A stretch of 64,000 nucleotides of DNA from Ruegeria arenilitoris (GTDB lineage Bacteria; Pseudomonadota; Alphaproteobacteria; Rhodobacterales; Rhodobacteraceae). The DNA lies in assembly GCF_013030985.1 (NCBI RefSeq), contig NZ_WPYP01000013.1, positions 1 through 64,000 of the forward strand. Reading direction: 5' to 3'. Shown piece after piece: positions 35,898-45,012 of this stretch; the first letter of the stretch is position 1, and every line of letters begins with the position of its first letter. The notes below the pieces were generated by a model. That model saw only the letters and a program-made list of their open reading frames with translations. It was not told the DNA's origin and ran no database searches. The position numbers were made by a program, and so were the translations under genes.

Positions 35898-35932
35898 TAT
35901 GTCAACACTTTCGTTGAAAGCCGGCAGAATGG

Positions 35933-36973
35933 ATGCAAAATCAGGTGACACAAAAAGACCCGGCGTTGAAAAAACGCGCAAATCTCAGAGATGTTGCAAA
36001 AGCTGCGGGCGTGTCAGTCGCGACGGTGTCCCGTGTCCTGAACGAACCCGGTATAGTGAAAAGGGACACTCTGGAGAAAGTTCAGAAAGCAATTGCGGAT
36101 CTTCGATTCGTCCCCAGTGCGGCTGCCAGGGCTATTAACTCGGGCCGAACGCGTTTCGTAGGCGCGTTGGTTCCGACATTGGACAACGCCATTTTCGCTC
36201 GGTTTCTTGCCGCGTTGGAACGAAAGCTCTCAGAAGATGGGCTTTCATTGATCGTCTCCACAACTGAGTCCGAACCGGCCGTTGAAGCCATCAAAGCGAA
36301 GGGGCTTGTCGATATTGGAGCAGAAGGTCTGATCGTTACTGGCGCGACACATTCCGATGAGTTCCACAGTCTTATAGAACGTACGATGATCCCTACCATC
36401 ATCACATCCTACTTTGATGGCACCAATCCTTTGCCGACGATCGGGTACGACAACAAAGCCGCCGCGCAATTGGCTTTGCAGCACCTCATTGAACTTGGGC
36501 ATCGGCAGATCACCGTCGTACACGGACCGGTTCACAATAATGACCGGACGCTGGCCAGGCTTTCCGGGCTGCGCTCGGTGCACTGGGAGGGTCAATTTAC
36601 GACAGTAGAGACTGACATCAGTCTTCGCGGTGGGGCGGAAGCGGCTGTGCGCATCGTCGGCAATTCGGCCAAGACTGACGCCATTCTGTGTCTTTCCGAC
36701 GTCGTGGCGTTAGGGGTCTTGTTCGGCCTGCAGTCGAAAGGGATAAGCGTCCCGGAAGAAATCTCACTAATGGGCTTGGACGATCTACCAAGCTCTGCCG
36801 TTGCTGTACCATCAATAACAACAGTTCACCTTCCGGTTTCCCGCATGGGTGAAAGGGCAGCCATCGCGTTGGCGCGGTGGATTTCTACTCAGGAGAGGCC
36901 GGAGGCTGAAATGCTAGAGGCAAAACTGATCGAAAGAAACTCAACTATTCGAAACGAAACACTACAGAAATAG
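35933..36973 (+). CDS. LacI-family transcriptional regulator
   Basis: A 346-residue regulator. The N-terminal helix-turn-helix and hinge are clear (NLRDVAKAAGVSVATVSRVLNEPG, about residues 17-40; VPSAAARAINSGRT, about 62-75). A periplasmic-binding-protein-like effector domain follows (VGALVPTLDNAIFARFLAALE; DAILCLSDVVALGVLFGLQSKG; SLMGLDDLPSSAVAVPSITTVH). It is divergent from the DUF1989-GcvT/ABC operon, with two direct-repeat operators between. It probably represses that operon until the amine substrate or a derivative is present. Confidence 0.9.
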   Translation: MQNQVTQKDPALKKRANLRDVAKAAGVSVATVSRVLNEPGIVKRDTLEKVQKAIADLRFVPSAAARAINSGRTRFVGALVPTLDNAIFARFLAALERKLSEDGLSLIVSTTESEPAVEAIKAKGLVDIGAEGLIVTGATHSDEFHSLIERTMIPTIITSYFDGTNPLPTIGYDNKAAAQLALQHLIELGHRQITVVHGPVHNNDRTLARLSGLRSVHWEGQFTTVETDISLRGGAEAAVRIVGNSAKTDAILCLSDVVALGVLFGLQSKGISVPEEISLMGLDDLPSSAVAVPSITTVHLPVSRMGERAAIALARWISTQERPEAEMLEAKLIERNSTIRNETLQK

Positions 36974-37452
36974 TTCTTTCCTTTGACAGTCTAACAAGGA
37001 ATCTCCAGTGGCCGTCCCTTGCAAAGTGTCGAATGCCTGAATTGGGCTAGCAGTGGTCATTTTCACGACGTGCATTGACTGGACGAACGAACCCTACTGC
37101 CCATCTGATCGCTTTACACCAGCCAACGTCCGCTTTCCGCAGTTAGCGTCGTGCTGCACACACGAAAGGCGGAAGTGTGTCAAATGACGGGTAAGGGCTC
37201 ATTGAGGCCATGACCGCAGCATCGATGAATGGCCGCTCTTCATTCTGGGTCAAGAATGCTTGACGTTTGGGGCAGAATGGAGTGACGGGACTCTCTGTTT
37301 TGTTGAGGTTTTGGTTGACGATTGAGACAAATGTCTGTGACGTTCCATATTCGCTAAAAATGTATCGGCTTTTGAAAAATAAAGATAAAACAATATGTTA
37401 TGCCCTAAAATTCCGCTCGGCAATTTGGTTCAGGTCCCATTATTTTGGTTTC
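36974..37452. other. Intergenic with a dispersed repeat
   Basis: About 480 bases downstream of the LacI gene, ahead of an IS relic. It holds the second copy of the 31-base sequence (37125-37155). No supportable gene is present; an AT-rich stretch near 37355-37400 is unlike the flanking DNA. Confidence 0.5.
37125..37155 (+). repeat. 31-base dispersed repeat, copy 2
   Basis: About 26 of 31 positions match 16329-16359. A related piece in reverse orientation (GCGGAAAGCGGAAGTTCGCT) lies near 49328 in another gene-free tract, which suggests a family of small degraded elements. Confidence 0.5.
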
Positions 37453-38131
37453 TGTGATTTCGCTTGCGGGATTATTTTCATGAACCGCAATGGGTTGTGG
37501 TGGTCTGATGCGCCGAGAGAATATGGGCCGCCAAAGACACGGTGCAACCGTTGGTAACGGTGGAGCGATATGGGTGTGTTCACTCGGATTATGGAAGGAT
37601 TGGCTGCCCAGACGACTGATCATACGACCATCATGAATGACACAACTTATCTCAATGCGCACCGCACGGCTTCCAGCCTGCGGTCGAAAAAAGGGGGCGT
37701 GGCGGACTGATCGGAAGGACGAAAGGCGGCATGAACACAAAACTTCACACCGCCACCGATAGTGTCGGTCGTCCTATTTGGCTCTTGATCTCTGCGGGCC
37801 AGGTAAGCGACTACTCTGGAGCCAGGGCTCTGGCGAGCAGCCTGCCATCGGCCAATTGGCAACTGGTGATCGCGGTTATGACGCGGACTGGTTCCGCGAA
37901 GCTCTGATAGAGAAAGGCACAAAGCCCTGCATCCCTGGCCGAAAATCACGCGACAGGCCTGTCGGGTACGACAAGCGCCGCTACAAACGCCGTAACAGGA
38001 TCGCGGTTATGTTTGGGCGCATGAAGGACTGGCGTCGTGTCGCTACCCGATACGACAGACGCCCAAGGTCTTCCTTTCGGCCATCGTACTCGCAGCTATC
38101 GTCTTGTTCTGGTTGTATATTAATGAGTCTG
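37453..38131 (+). pseudogene. IS5-family transposase relic with several frameshifts
   Basis: Pieces in different plus-strand frames together cover most of an IS5-family (IS427-like) transposase: IIFMNRNGLWWSDAPREYG with a stop after CNRW; MNDTTYLNAHRTASSLRSKKGG; then LIGRTKGGMNTKLHTATDSV and ISAGQVSDYSGARALASSLP; then GDRGYDADWFREALIEKGTK; then GYDKRRYKRRNRIAVMFGRM; and finally VFLSAIVLAAIVLFWL. At least three frame changes and one stop make it inactive. It is longer than the relic near 7 kb, in the same orientation and of the same group. It ends just before the BetI-like gene. Confidence 0.88.
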
Positions 38132-38169
38132 GAACCTAAAGTGGCCAGATAGGAAACCTGTCGCAAACT

Positions 38170-38811
38170 CTACACAAATAGCAAGGCGCCGTTCAGGTCG
38201 AAATGCTTCGGGAACATTGCACGCAGAAATCGAAAAACAATTCTCATAGCCTCGTCGCGATCAAATGAATCCGGGTGGAGCAGATAATCGGTCCACATGC
38301 CTTCCAGCATTGCGAGTGTGCCGTGCGTAGCGTCTCGTGCAACCTGGTTGGGGTGTTCGGTTCCGGCTTCTTTTGCAATTCGAGCGAATGCGTTGAAAAC
38401 CAGATTACGAAGCTTTGCATCGCGGGTATCTGAAAACGCAGCGATTGCCGCTCTGTTTCGGGCCTCGCCGCGAAATGCGTACCAAATTGAAACATTCTTC
38501 TTGTTGAGAATGGCTTCACTCAAGTCGCCCCTAACAATCATCTCAATATGTTCTTGACCCGTTTGTCCGGTCTTTTCCAGCAAAGCATAGATGCCGTCGT
38601 AGTATTGTTCGGACGAGTAGCGGACGGCTTCGTCAACCAAGTTGTCCTTGCCGCCAAAATGAAGGTGAATCATGCCACGGGACAGCTCGGCGCGTTGAAT
38701 GATTTCGCTGACTGAGGTCTCGGAAATCCCTTTCTCTGCGACCGAGTCGAGTACTGCCTCAATCAGGGAAAGGCGATTTCGTTCGCGTATTTCTTGTCGT
38801 CTTCCAGTCAT
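38170..38811 (-). CDS. BetI-like TetR regulator
   Basis: A 213-residue TetR protein. The helix-turn-helix spans about residues 12-58 (LIEAVLDSVAEKGISETSVS, RGMIHLHFGGKDNLVDEAV), and the C-terminal domain is BetI-like (LNKKNVSIWYAFRGEA, AMLEGMWTDYLLHPDSFDRD, MFPKHFDL). BetI-type regulators often sense choline, betaines or other amines. It is divergent from the Pot-type transporter operon, and a 20-base palindrome lies in the gap. A related but broken gene lies at 48731-49111. It probably represses the amine operon. Confidence 0.88.
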   Translation of the reverse strand: MTGRRQEIRERNRLSLIEAVLDSVAEKGISETSVSEIIQRAELSRGMIHLHFGGKDNLVDEAVRYSSEQYYDGIYALLEKTGQTGQEHIEMIVRGDLSEAILNKKNVSIWYAFRGEARNRAAIAAFSDTRDAKLRNLVFNAFARIAKEAGTEHPNQVARDATHGTLAMLEGMWTDYLLHPDSFDRDEAMRIVFRFLRAMFPKHFDLNGALLFV

Positions 38812-38933
38812 TTGATCAGGCGGCTTTGTTTGTTTTCAGTCTCTTGCGGTGCCTTCTAACGGCCAGTGTGAAATTTGCCAGCACCGGTTGCGAAATTATC
38901 AGTTGACACAACTAGCCCAAAAATTCCAGATTT

Positions 38934-38953
38934 AAATGGACGATTGTCCATTT
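38934..38953. promoter_or_regulatory. 20-base palindrome, BetI-like operator
   Basis: AAATGGAC (38934-38941) and GTCCATTT (38946-38953) form a perfect 8-base dyad around GATT. A TTGACA box lies 25 bases to its left (38903-38908). It sits between the TetR start (38811) and the permease start (39002), consistent with control of the operon. It also lies just before the first in-frame codons of an upstream extension, which argues for the ATG at 39002. Confidence 0.75.
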
Positions 38954-39001
38954 TGTGATCGACATCGTTTTGCAGCCAAATACGAAGTTCAGCAGGGAAG
39001 C

Positions 39002-39865
39002 ATGGCCGGAGTACTACGAAGTGAAACGGGCAGGGGCCTGGCGCTGAGCGCGCCTGCGACGCTCTACGTCGGCCTGCTTGTAGCCGTGCCTCTTTGCATT
39101 CTTGTCGCCTACAGTTTTTGGACCCAGACATATGTCGAGATTGACCGGACCCTGACATGGGCGAACTACCAAGAGGCATTTACCGACCCCTTGGTTCGGC
39201 ACCTGATGATCCGTTCAGTCGCAATTGCGGGTGCGGTGACATTGGCAACGGTCTGTCTGGCCTATCCGATTGCCTACTTCATCGCGTTTCGGACACAGAA
39301 GAAAACCCTCTGGCTGTTGTTGATCACCATTCCCTTTTGGAGCAGCTACCTTCTGCGTGTGTTCAGCTGGAAACTAATTCTTGGCTTCAACGGGGTGTTG
39401 AACTCGGCGCTGATTTCACTGGGACTGATAGAAGAGCCGCTGACATTCCTGCTCTACAACGAATTCGCCGTAGTTCTCACACTAGCCCATGCATGGGCGC
39501 CATTTGCGATCCTGCCGATTTATGTGTCGCTCCAAAAGATTGACCGTAGCCTGCTGGAGGCCGCAACCGACCTTGGCTGCAGTAAGATAGAACGGTTTGT
39601 GCGGGTGACTCTGCCCCTGACGGTGCCGGGGATCATTGCTGCCTGCCTGATCATATTCATCCCTACGGTGGGAGATTACGTGACCCCAGCTCTGGTCGGC
39701 GGATCGCAGGGTAAAATGGTTGCGAACTTGATCCAAGTGCAGTTCGGCGCCGCCAATAACTGGCCGTTGGGTGCAACCCTGTCTCTGCTTGCCATGCTAT
39801 CGGTCGGCTGCGTTGCAATCCTTTTCGTAGTGGTCATCACCGCGCTGGGAAGGAGGATCAGATGA
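39002..39865 (+). CDS. PotB-type ABC permease
   Basis: The ATG at 39002 (287 residues) with AGGGA upstream is preferred to an open frame from 38936, which would run through the operator. Six membrane helices are visible, with the EAA loop in LLEAATDLGCSKIERFVRVTLPLTVPG (about residues 183-209). This is the spermidine/putrescine-type permease family. It overlaps the next permease gene by four bases. First gene of an operon that continues with a second permease, ATPase, binding protein and three amine-degrading enzymes. Confidence 0.9.
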   Translation: MAGVLRSETGRGLALSAPATLYVGLLVAVPLCILVAYSFWTQTYVEIDRTLTWANYQEAFTDPLVRHLMIRSVAIAGAVTLATVCLAYPIAYFIAFRTQKKTLWLLLITIPFWSSYLLRVFSWKLILGFNGVLNSALISLGLIEEPLTFLLYNEFAVVLTLAHAWAPFAILPIYVSLQKIDRSLLEAATDLGCSKIERFVRVTLPLTVPGIIAACLIIFIPTVGDYVTPALVGGSQGKMVANLIQVQFGAANNWPLGATLSLLAMLSVGCVAILFVVVITALGRRIR

Positions 39866-40656
39866 CCAAGGCGTTTCGTATCTCATGGTTGCTGGTTTAT
39901 GCGATCGCCTATCTGGTGTTTCTCTACTTGCCGGTTTTGCTATTGCCGCTGTTTTCGTTCAACGACGGAACTATCGTGGCCTTCCCACTAAAAGGGTTCA
40001 CGTTGAAGTGGTACGCGCAGTTGGGGCAGCAGGACACGTTGCTACAGGCAATGGTGAATTCGCTGATCGTCGGCAGCGTGACCGCCCTGATGGCAACATC
40101 GCTGGGTCTTTTCGCAGCACGTGCCTATGTTCGGTATCGTTTTGCAGGGCGCGAGTTATCAGAGGGACTGGTCATGCTTCCGCTGGTCATTCCCGGTATC
40201 ATCGTTGCCAGTTCGATGCTGGTTCTGTTCATCAGCATCGGCTTGAAACCATCGCTGACCACTGTGATCCTCGGGCATGTGTTCGTGGCGCTGCCCTTTT
40301 CCGTGTCGATCATGAAATCTGCCTTTGACGATTTCGACCAGTCCTTGGAGGAAGCCGCGTTCGACCTTGGTGAAAGCGTTGTGGGAACGTTTCGGCGCGT
40401 TACATTGCCAATCGTCGCACCGGGCATCATCGCCAGTCTTTTGGTTACCTTTACCGTGTCTTTTGACGAGTTTGTTCTGGCCTTTTTCCTATCCGGGAAC
40501 AGCCCGACATTGCCGGTCTATATCTGGAGCCAGATCCGCTTCCCGGCAAAATTGCCCAACACGCTGGCGCTTGGGTCGCTGCTTTTGCTGTCTTCGGTCC
40601 TGCTGCTGTTGATTGCCGAGTATTTCCGCCGCCGTTCCATCCAATCGTCAGATTGA
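39862..40656 (+). CDS. PotC-type ABC permease
   Basis: A 264-residue permease with six helices and an EAA loop (SLEEAAFDLGESVVGTFRRVTLPIVAPG, about residues 162-189). It pairs with the preceding PotB-type permease through a four-base ATGA overlap. The FVLAFFLSGNSPTLPVYIWSQIR region near the end is typical of the family. Confidence 0.9.
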   Translation: MTKAFRISWLLVYAIAYLVFLYLPVLLLPLFSFNDGTIVAFPLKGFTLKWYAQLGQQDTLLQAMVNSLIVGSVTALMATSLGLFAARAYVRYRFAGRELSEGLVMLPLVIPGIIVASSMLVLFISIGLKPSLTTVILGHVFVALPFSVSIMKSAFDDFDQSLEEAAFDLGESVVGTFRRVTLPIVAPGIIASLLVTFTVSFDEFVLAFFLSGNSPTLPVYIWSQIRFPAKLPNTLALGSLLLLSSVLLLLIAEYFRRRSIQSSD

Positions 40657-40676
40657 AGCCAAAGGAAGCGAACAAG

Positions 40677-41792
40677 ATGAGCGAACAGAACATCATCGAA
40701 ATACTGGGCGTCGAAAAACGCTTCGGATCTTTTGTGGCTGTCTCAGACCTGAACCTCACCTTGAAAGAGGGTGAGTTCTTTTCACTGCTTGGCCCCTCTG
40801 GCTGCGGAAAAACAACGGCTTTGCGCATCATTGCAGGTTTTCAGGATCACGAAGAAGGCGAGATCAGGATTGATGGCTTAACGATGGGTGGGGTGCCGGC
40901 CAACAAGCGTCCCACCAATATGGTGTTCCAAAGCTATGCGATCTTTCCGCACCTGAATGTCGGTGACAATGTTGGCTTCGGATTGCGCAAGACAAAGCTC
41001 TCGCGGAAGGAAATCAAAGAACGGGTTGCTGAGGCGCTTGAGATGGTTGAGCTTGGCGGCTTGCAGGACCGTAAGGCCAATGAGTTGTCGGGCGGTCAGC
41101 GGCAACGTGTGGCGCTCGCCCGAGCACTCGTCATGCGGCCTAAAGTGTTGTTGCTCGATGAGCCTTTATCCGCATTGGACAAAAATCTGCGCGAAGCGAT
41201 GCAACTGGAAATGCGCCGTCTTCAGCAGAAGCTTGGAATTACTTTCGTCATGGTCACGCACGACCAGTACGAGGCGATGACCATGTCCGACCGCATCGGC
41301 GTCATGTTCGCGGGGCAGCTCAAGCAGGTGGATAAACCAGAGGTCCTGTATTCCCAACCGTGTAATCGGGAAGTGGCGTCTTTCATCGGTGGAATGAACT
41401 TTCTCGATGCCGAGGTAACGGCAGAGAACCCTGAAGCGCTGGAAGTCAACGTTCAGGGCTTTGGGCAGATGAAAATCGGGGTGAACCCCAACGTTCAGGT
41501 GCATGACAAGGAACTTCTTGTCGGCGTCCGGCCTGAGCAATTGGAAATCAGTGCGGAAAAGCCGGATGGATACGATGCCCTTGTTCAGGGCGAAGTTTCG
41601 GACGTCGCCTTCTATGGTGAGAGCGTCCACTATTATGTGCGCGTCGATGGTCTGAAAGACAGCATCGCCGTTGCAGTGCCAAACTACTTTCACACAGTCG
41701 ATCACAACCGCAGCGATACCGTCTGGCTTGGCGTTCAAAGCGCCTCGGTGATCGATTTGGGTAAACGTGAATCTTTGGGAGGAGACAAATGA
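40677..41792 (+). CDS. PotA-type ABC ATPase
   Basis: The ATG at 40677 (371 residues) has AAGGAAG about eight bases upstream. Walker A (LGPSGCGKTTALRI, about residue 38), signature (LSGGQRQRVALARAL, about residue 139) and Walker B (VLLLDEPLSALDK) are intact. A C-terminal TOBE-like regulatory domain runs from about 240 (VGVRPEQLEISAEKPDGYDAL). It ends in a four-base overlap with the binding-protein gene. Confidence 0.92.
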   Translation: MSEQNIIEILGVEKRFGSFVAVSDLNLTLKEGEFFSLLGPSGCGKTTALRIIAGFQDHEEGEIRIDGLTMGGVPANKRPTNMVFQSYAIFPHLNVGDNVGFGLRKTKLSRKEIKERVAEALEMVELGGLQDRKANELSGGQRQRVALARALVMRPKVLLLDEPLSALDKNLREAMQLEMRRLQQKLGITFVMVTHDQYEAMTMSDRIGVMFAGQLKQVDKPEVLYSQPCNREVASFIGGMNFLDAEVTAENPEALEVNVQGFGQMKIGVNPNVQVHDKELLVGVRPEQLEISAEKPDGYDALVQGEVSDVAFYGESVHYYVRVDGLKDSIAVAVPNYFHTVDHNRSDTVWLGVQSASVIDLGKRESLGGDK

Positions 41793-42844
41793 AAAAAACA
41801 GCATCACTTACGGCAGCAGTAGTTGCCACCTTTACCGCCAGCCAAGCTCTCGCGAATGCAGCTGATCTGACCGTTTTTGACTGGTCCGGATATGAGGATC
41901 AGGGTTTCTTCGGCGACTATGTCGAAAAGTACGGCGGCCCGCCCAGCTACACCTATTTCGGCAGCGTGGAAGAGGCGTTCACCAAGCTTCAATCCGGGTT
42001 TGAGGCCGATCTGGCTCATCCCTGCACCGATGCCCTGAGAAAATGGGTCGCCGCGGACATGCTTAAGCCGATCGATACCAGCAAGCTGGAGAACTGGGAT
42101 AAACTGATGCCCAAGATCAAAGAGGTCGATGGCATCACGATCGACGGGCAGACCTATATGGTGCCGTTCGAATGGGGCAACACCGGCCTGATTTACCGCA
42201 CCGATATGGTTTCGGCGGATGATGTTTCGCTGCAGCTGCTAGCAGATCCGGCCTATCAGGGCAAAGTTGCGGTTCCGGACGCAGCGTCCAGTGCGTTTGC
42301 CATGGCCGCACTAGCAACTGGCGCCTCCAGCTATACCGATATGAGCGACGAGGAATTCCAAAAAGCGGCGGACTACCTGCGCGCGATTCATCCGAATGTG
42401 CGCTTTTACTGGTCTGACGCTGGCCAGCTGGATCAGGCTATTGCCAGTGGAGAGGTGACACTGGGCTGGGGCTGGAACCAATCGGAACTGAACCTGATCT
42501 GGAACGAAACTCCGGCGGTCATGATGCGGGATGTGGACAAGGGCATCGCCACCTGGGTTTGCGGCTATGTGCATCTGAAATCTGCCAAGCAGTCGGATGA
42601 ACAGGTCTATGACATGCTCAACGCCCTGAGTTCGGCTGCCAGCGGCAAGTACATCATCGAAAGCTGGGGGTACGCCCATGCCAACGAGGACGCGTTTGCG
42701 CAGGCAGACCCGGCACTGATCGAAACCTACGGGTTCTCAGACGTGGATAGCTTCTTTGAAGGCAGCCTGTTCTTTGACGCGGTTAATCCCGAGCTGGAAG
42801 CCAAGATGTTGAAGGAGTTCGAGCGCATCAAGGCCGGCTTTTAG
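41789..42844 (+). CDS. PotD-type periplasmic binding protein
   Basis: A 351-residue protein with a signal peptide (MKKTASLTAAVVATFTASQA and LA). The mature part follows the spermidine/putrescine-binding fold: LTVFDWSGYEDQGFFGDYVE, SVEEAFTKLQSGFEADLAHP, MVPFEWGNTGLIYRTD and QAIASGEVTLGWGWNQSEL. GGGAGGAGAC precedes the ATG. Relatives bind polyamines but also betaines and other amines, and the enzymes downstream make an N-methylated amine or betaine the likely substrate here. Confidence 0.88.
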   Translation: MKKTASLTAAVVATFTASQALANAADLTVFDWSGYEDQGFFGDYVEKYGGPPSYTYFGSVEEAFTKLQSGFEADLAHPCTDALRKWVAADMLKPIDTSKLENWDKLMPKIKEVDGITIDGQTYMVPFEWGNTGLIYRTDMVSADDVSLQLLADPAYQGKVAVPDAASSAFAMAALATGASSYTDMSDEEFQKAADYLRAIHPNVRFYWSDAGQLDQAIASGEVTLGWGWNQSELNLIWNETPAVMMRDVDKGIATWVCGYVHLKSAKQSDEQVYDMLNALSSAASGKYIIESWGYAHANEDAFAQADPALIETYGFSDVDSFFEGSLFFDAVNPELEAKMLKEFERIKAGF

Positions 42845-42937
42845 GACCATCTAACAACACAACCGGGATTGGCGGGACCTTAGAAACCCCTCCATTCCCT
42901 CGAAACTATTTCCGATTTTTTTGGAGGAAGCGCAGCA

Positions 42938-45004
42938 ATGTCAGGCGCTGACGGATATTCTGTTCTCTTTGAACCGGTTCAGATAGGGCCAGTGACGGCC
43001 CGAAACCGCTTCTATCAGGTGCCCCATTGCAACGGTATGGGGCACCTGCGACCGCAGGCCGAAGCTGCGATGCGGGCAATGAAGGCCGAAGGCGGTTGGG
43101 CCGTTGTGTCCAATCAAGAGACGGAAATTCATCCGACGTCTGACCTGTCCCCTTATGCCGAGAACCGGCTATGGGACGAACGGGATATCCCGGCGCTGCG
43201 TCTGATGACAGAAGCTGTGCACAGCAAGGGGTCACTGGCGGCAATTGAATTGGCGCACAACGGCCACCATGCGCAAAACCACCTGAGCCGGGCGCCTTTG
43301 TTGGCCCCGTCAGAACTCGCCCTGCAAACTGCGTACCCAAAGCAGGCCAGGGCGATGGATAAGGCGGACATTCGCGAATTCCGCAAGTGGCACCGCGCAG
43401 CGGCGCGCCGTTCACGCGAAGCGGGCTTTGACATCGTGTATGTCTATGCCGGGCATCATATGACCCTGCCGCACCACTTTCTGTTGCCACAATTCAATGA
43501 CCGGACCGATGAATACGGCGGCTCGTTGGAAAACCGGGTGAGGCTTACCCGTGAGCTTCTGGAAGAAACCCGGGAAGAGGTTGGGGACGATTGCGCCATT
43601 GCCCTGCGGTTCGCGGTCGATGAAATGCTCGGATCGGATGGGATGCAGGCGCAGGAAGAAGGCCGAGCCGTTGTCGAATTGCTGGCCGAACTGCCAGACC
43701 TTTGGGATGTAAACGTCGCGGATTGGAGCAACGACTCTGCAACGACCCGCTTTGAACCCCGGGACGGCTTTCAAACCTCCTATATCGAATTCGTCAAACA
43801 GGTGACCTCCAAGCCAGTGGTGGGCGTCGGGCGCCTTACCTCTCCGGACTTGATGGTGTCACTGGTCAAGAAAGGCATTCTTGATTTTATTGGCGCGGCG
43901 CGACCATCCATTGCTGATCCATTTCTTCCCAATAAAATCAATGAAGGTCGCATCGAAGAAATCCGCGAATGCATCGGCTGCAATATCTGTGTTTCATCCG
44001 ATACGTTGGGCGTTCCAATCCGCTGTACCCAAAACCCGACGATGGGCGAAGAGTGGCGGAGAAAATGGCACCCTGAGATCATTGGGCGCCGGGAGAAAGA
44101 GGAAGCTGCGCTTGTTGTCGGCAGCGGACCAGCCGGACTTGAATGCGCCATGCAATTGGCGCGTCGCGGCTATGAGGTGACGTTGGCCGAAGCCAAGCAA
44201 GAGCTTGGTGGACGTGTGTTGCAAGAATCCAGCCTGACCGGTCTATCCGCCTGGAAGCGTGTGACAGATCACAGAATTTATGACCTTCAGCAACGAGGGA
44301 ATGTCCAGCTGTTCACCGACAGCTGTTTGTCAACAAGCGAGGTGGTCGAGTTGGGCATACCAAATGTCTTTCTGGCCACCGGCACGACATGGCGGCGAGA
44401 TGGTCGCGGAAAATCTGCGTTTCAGGGCGTTTCGATAGATCCAAGCTCTCAAGTGTTGACACCGGACGACATTATGTCGGGCACAATGCCTGGGGATGGC
44501 CCGATCATGGTCTACGATGATGACCAAGCTTATCTCGGAGGAGTTTTGGCGGATCATTTGGCTCAGTCCGGACGAGAGGTCGTCTTTGTGACGCCGGCCT
44601 CAATAGTATCGCCGTTTACCGAATTGACGTTGGAACAGGCCAAAGTGCAACGCAGTCTGTTGGAAAAAGGCGTTCAACTGAACCTGTCCCAGACACTGGT
44701 CAATATCGCGCCCGGTCGGGCGACATTGCAGTGCGTCTACACGGGACGAGAGCATTCCGTTGAATGCAGTTCTGTCGTGCTCGTGACGCAGCGAATGCGA
44801 GAAACCACCCTTTACGATGGGCTATGCGGTTTGGCTGCGAGTCCGCTGAATACGTTGGAATTGATCGGAGATGCCGCAAACCCAGGCTTGATCGCGGACG
44901 CTGTTTATTCGGGCCACATGGCTGCCCGAAATTTCGAACGCGACGCGGGCGATATCGACCGCGAATTTTTCCGCCGAGAAATCGTTTCCCTTGAATCTGT
45001 ATGA
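42938..45004 (+). CDS. Trimethylamine dehydrogenase-like flavin/Fe-S N-demethylase
   Basis: A 688-residue protein with the full TMADH layout: an FMN barrel (about 1-340), a 4Fe-4S site (Cys345, Cys348, Cys351, Cys363) and a nucleotide-binding C-terminal half (LVVGSGPAGLECAMQLARRG, about 392-411). Cys31 in QVPHCNG matches the cysteine that binds FMN covalently in TMADH. The catalytic Tyr170, His173 and Asp266 are present. Two of the three bowl aromatics are replaced (Glu61 and Asp355; Trp263 is kept; comparison from memory), so the substrate is probably not trimethylamine. StcD, linked to N-methylproline demethylation, belongs to this family. It precedes a Rieske oxygenase gene. Confidence 0.88.
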   Translation: MSGADGYSVLFEPVQIGPVTARNRFYQVPHCNGMGHLRPQAEAAMRAMKAEGGWAVVSNQETEIHPTSDLSPYAENRLWDERDIPALRLMTEAVHSKGSLAAIELAHNGHHAQNHLSRAPLLAPSELALQTAYPKQARAMDKADIREFRKWHRAAARRSREAGFDIVYVYAGHHMTLPHHFLLPQFNDRTDEYGGSLENRVRLTRELLEETREEVGDDCAIALRFAVDEMLGSDGMQAQEEGRAVVELLAELPDLWDVNVADWSNDSATTRFEPRDGFQTSYIEFVKQVTSKPVVGVGRLTSPDLMVSLVKKGILDFIGAARPSIADPFLPNKINEGRIEEIRECIGCNICVSSDTLGVPIRCTQNPTMGEEWRRKWHPEIIGRREKEEAALVVGSGPAGLECAMQLARRGYEVTLAEAKQELGGRVLQESSLTGLSAWKRVTDHRIYDLQQRGNVQLFTDSCLSTSEVVELGIPNVFLATGTTWRRDGRGKSAFQGVSIDPSSQVLTPDDIMSGTMPGDGPIMVYDDDQAYLGGVLADHLAQSGREVVFVTPASIVSPFTELTLEQAKVQRSLLEKGVQLNLSQTLVNIAPGRATLQCVYTGREHSVECSSVVLVTQRMRETTLYDGLCGLAASPLNTLELIGDAANPGLIADAVYSGHMAARNFERDAGDIDREFFRREIVSLESV

Positions 45005-45012
45005 GGTGCGCT

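Noticed and set aside
6914-38131. Intact, active insertion sequences
   Set aside because: Both IS5-type copies lack catalytic parts or carry several frameshifts and stops.
42906-43490. A 194-residue minus-strand open frame
   Set aside because: Antisense to the start of the TMADH-like gene, which has a good ribosome site and the conserved FMN-binding cysteine there.
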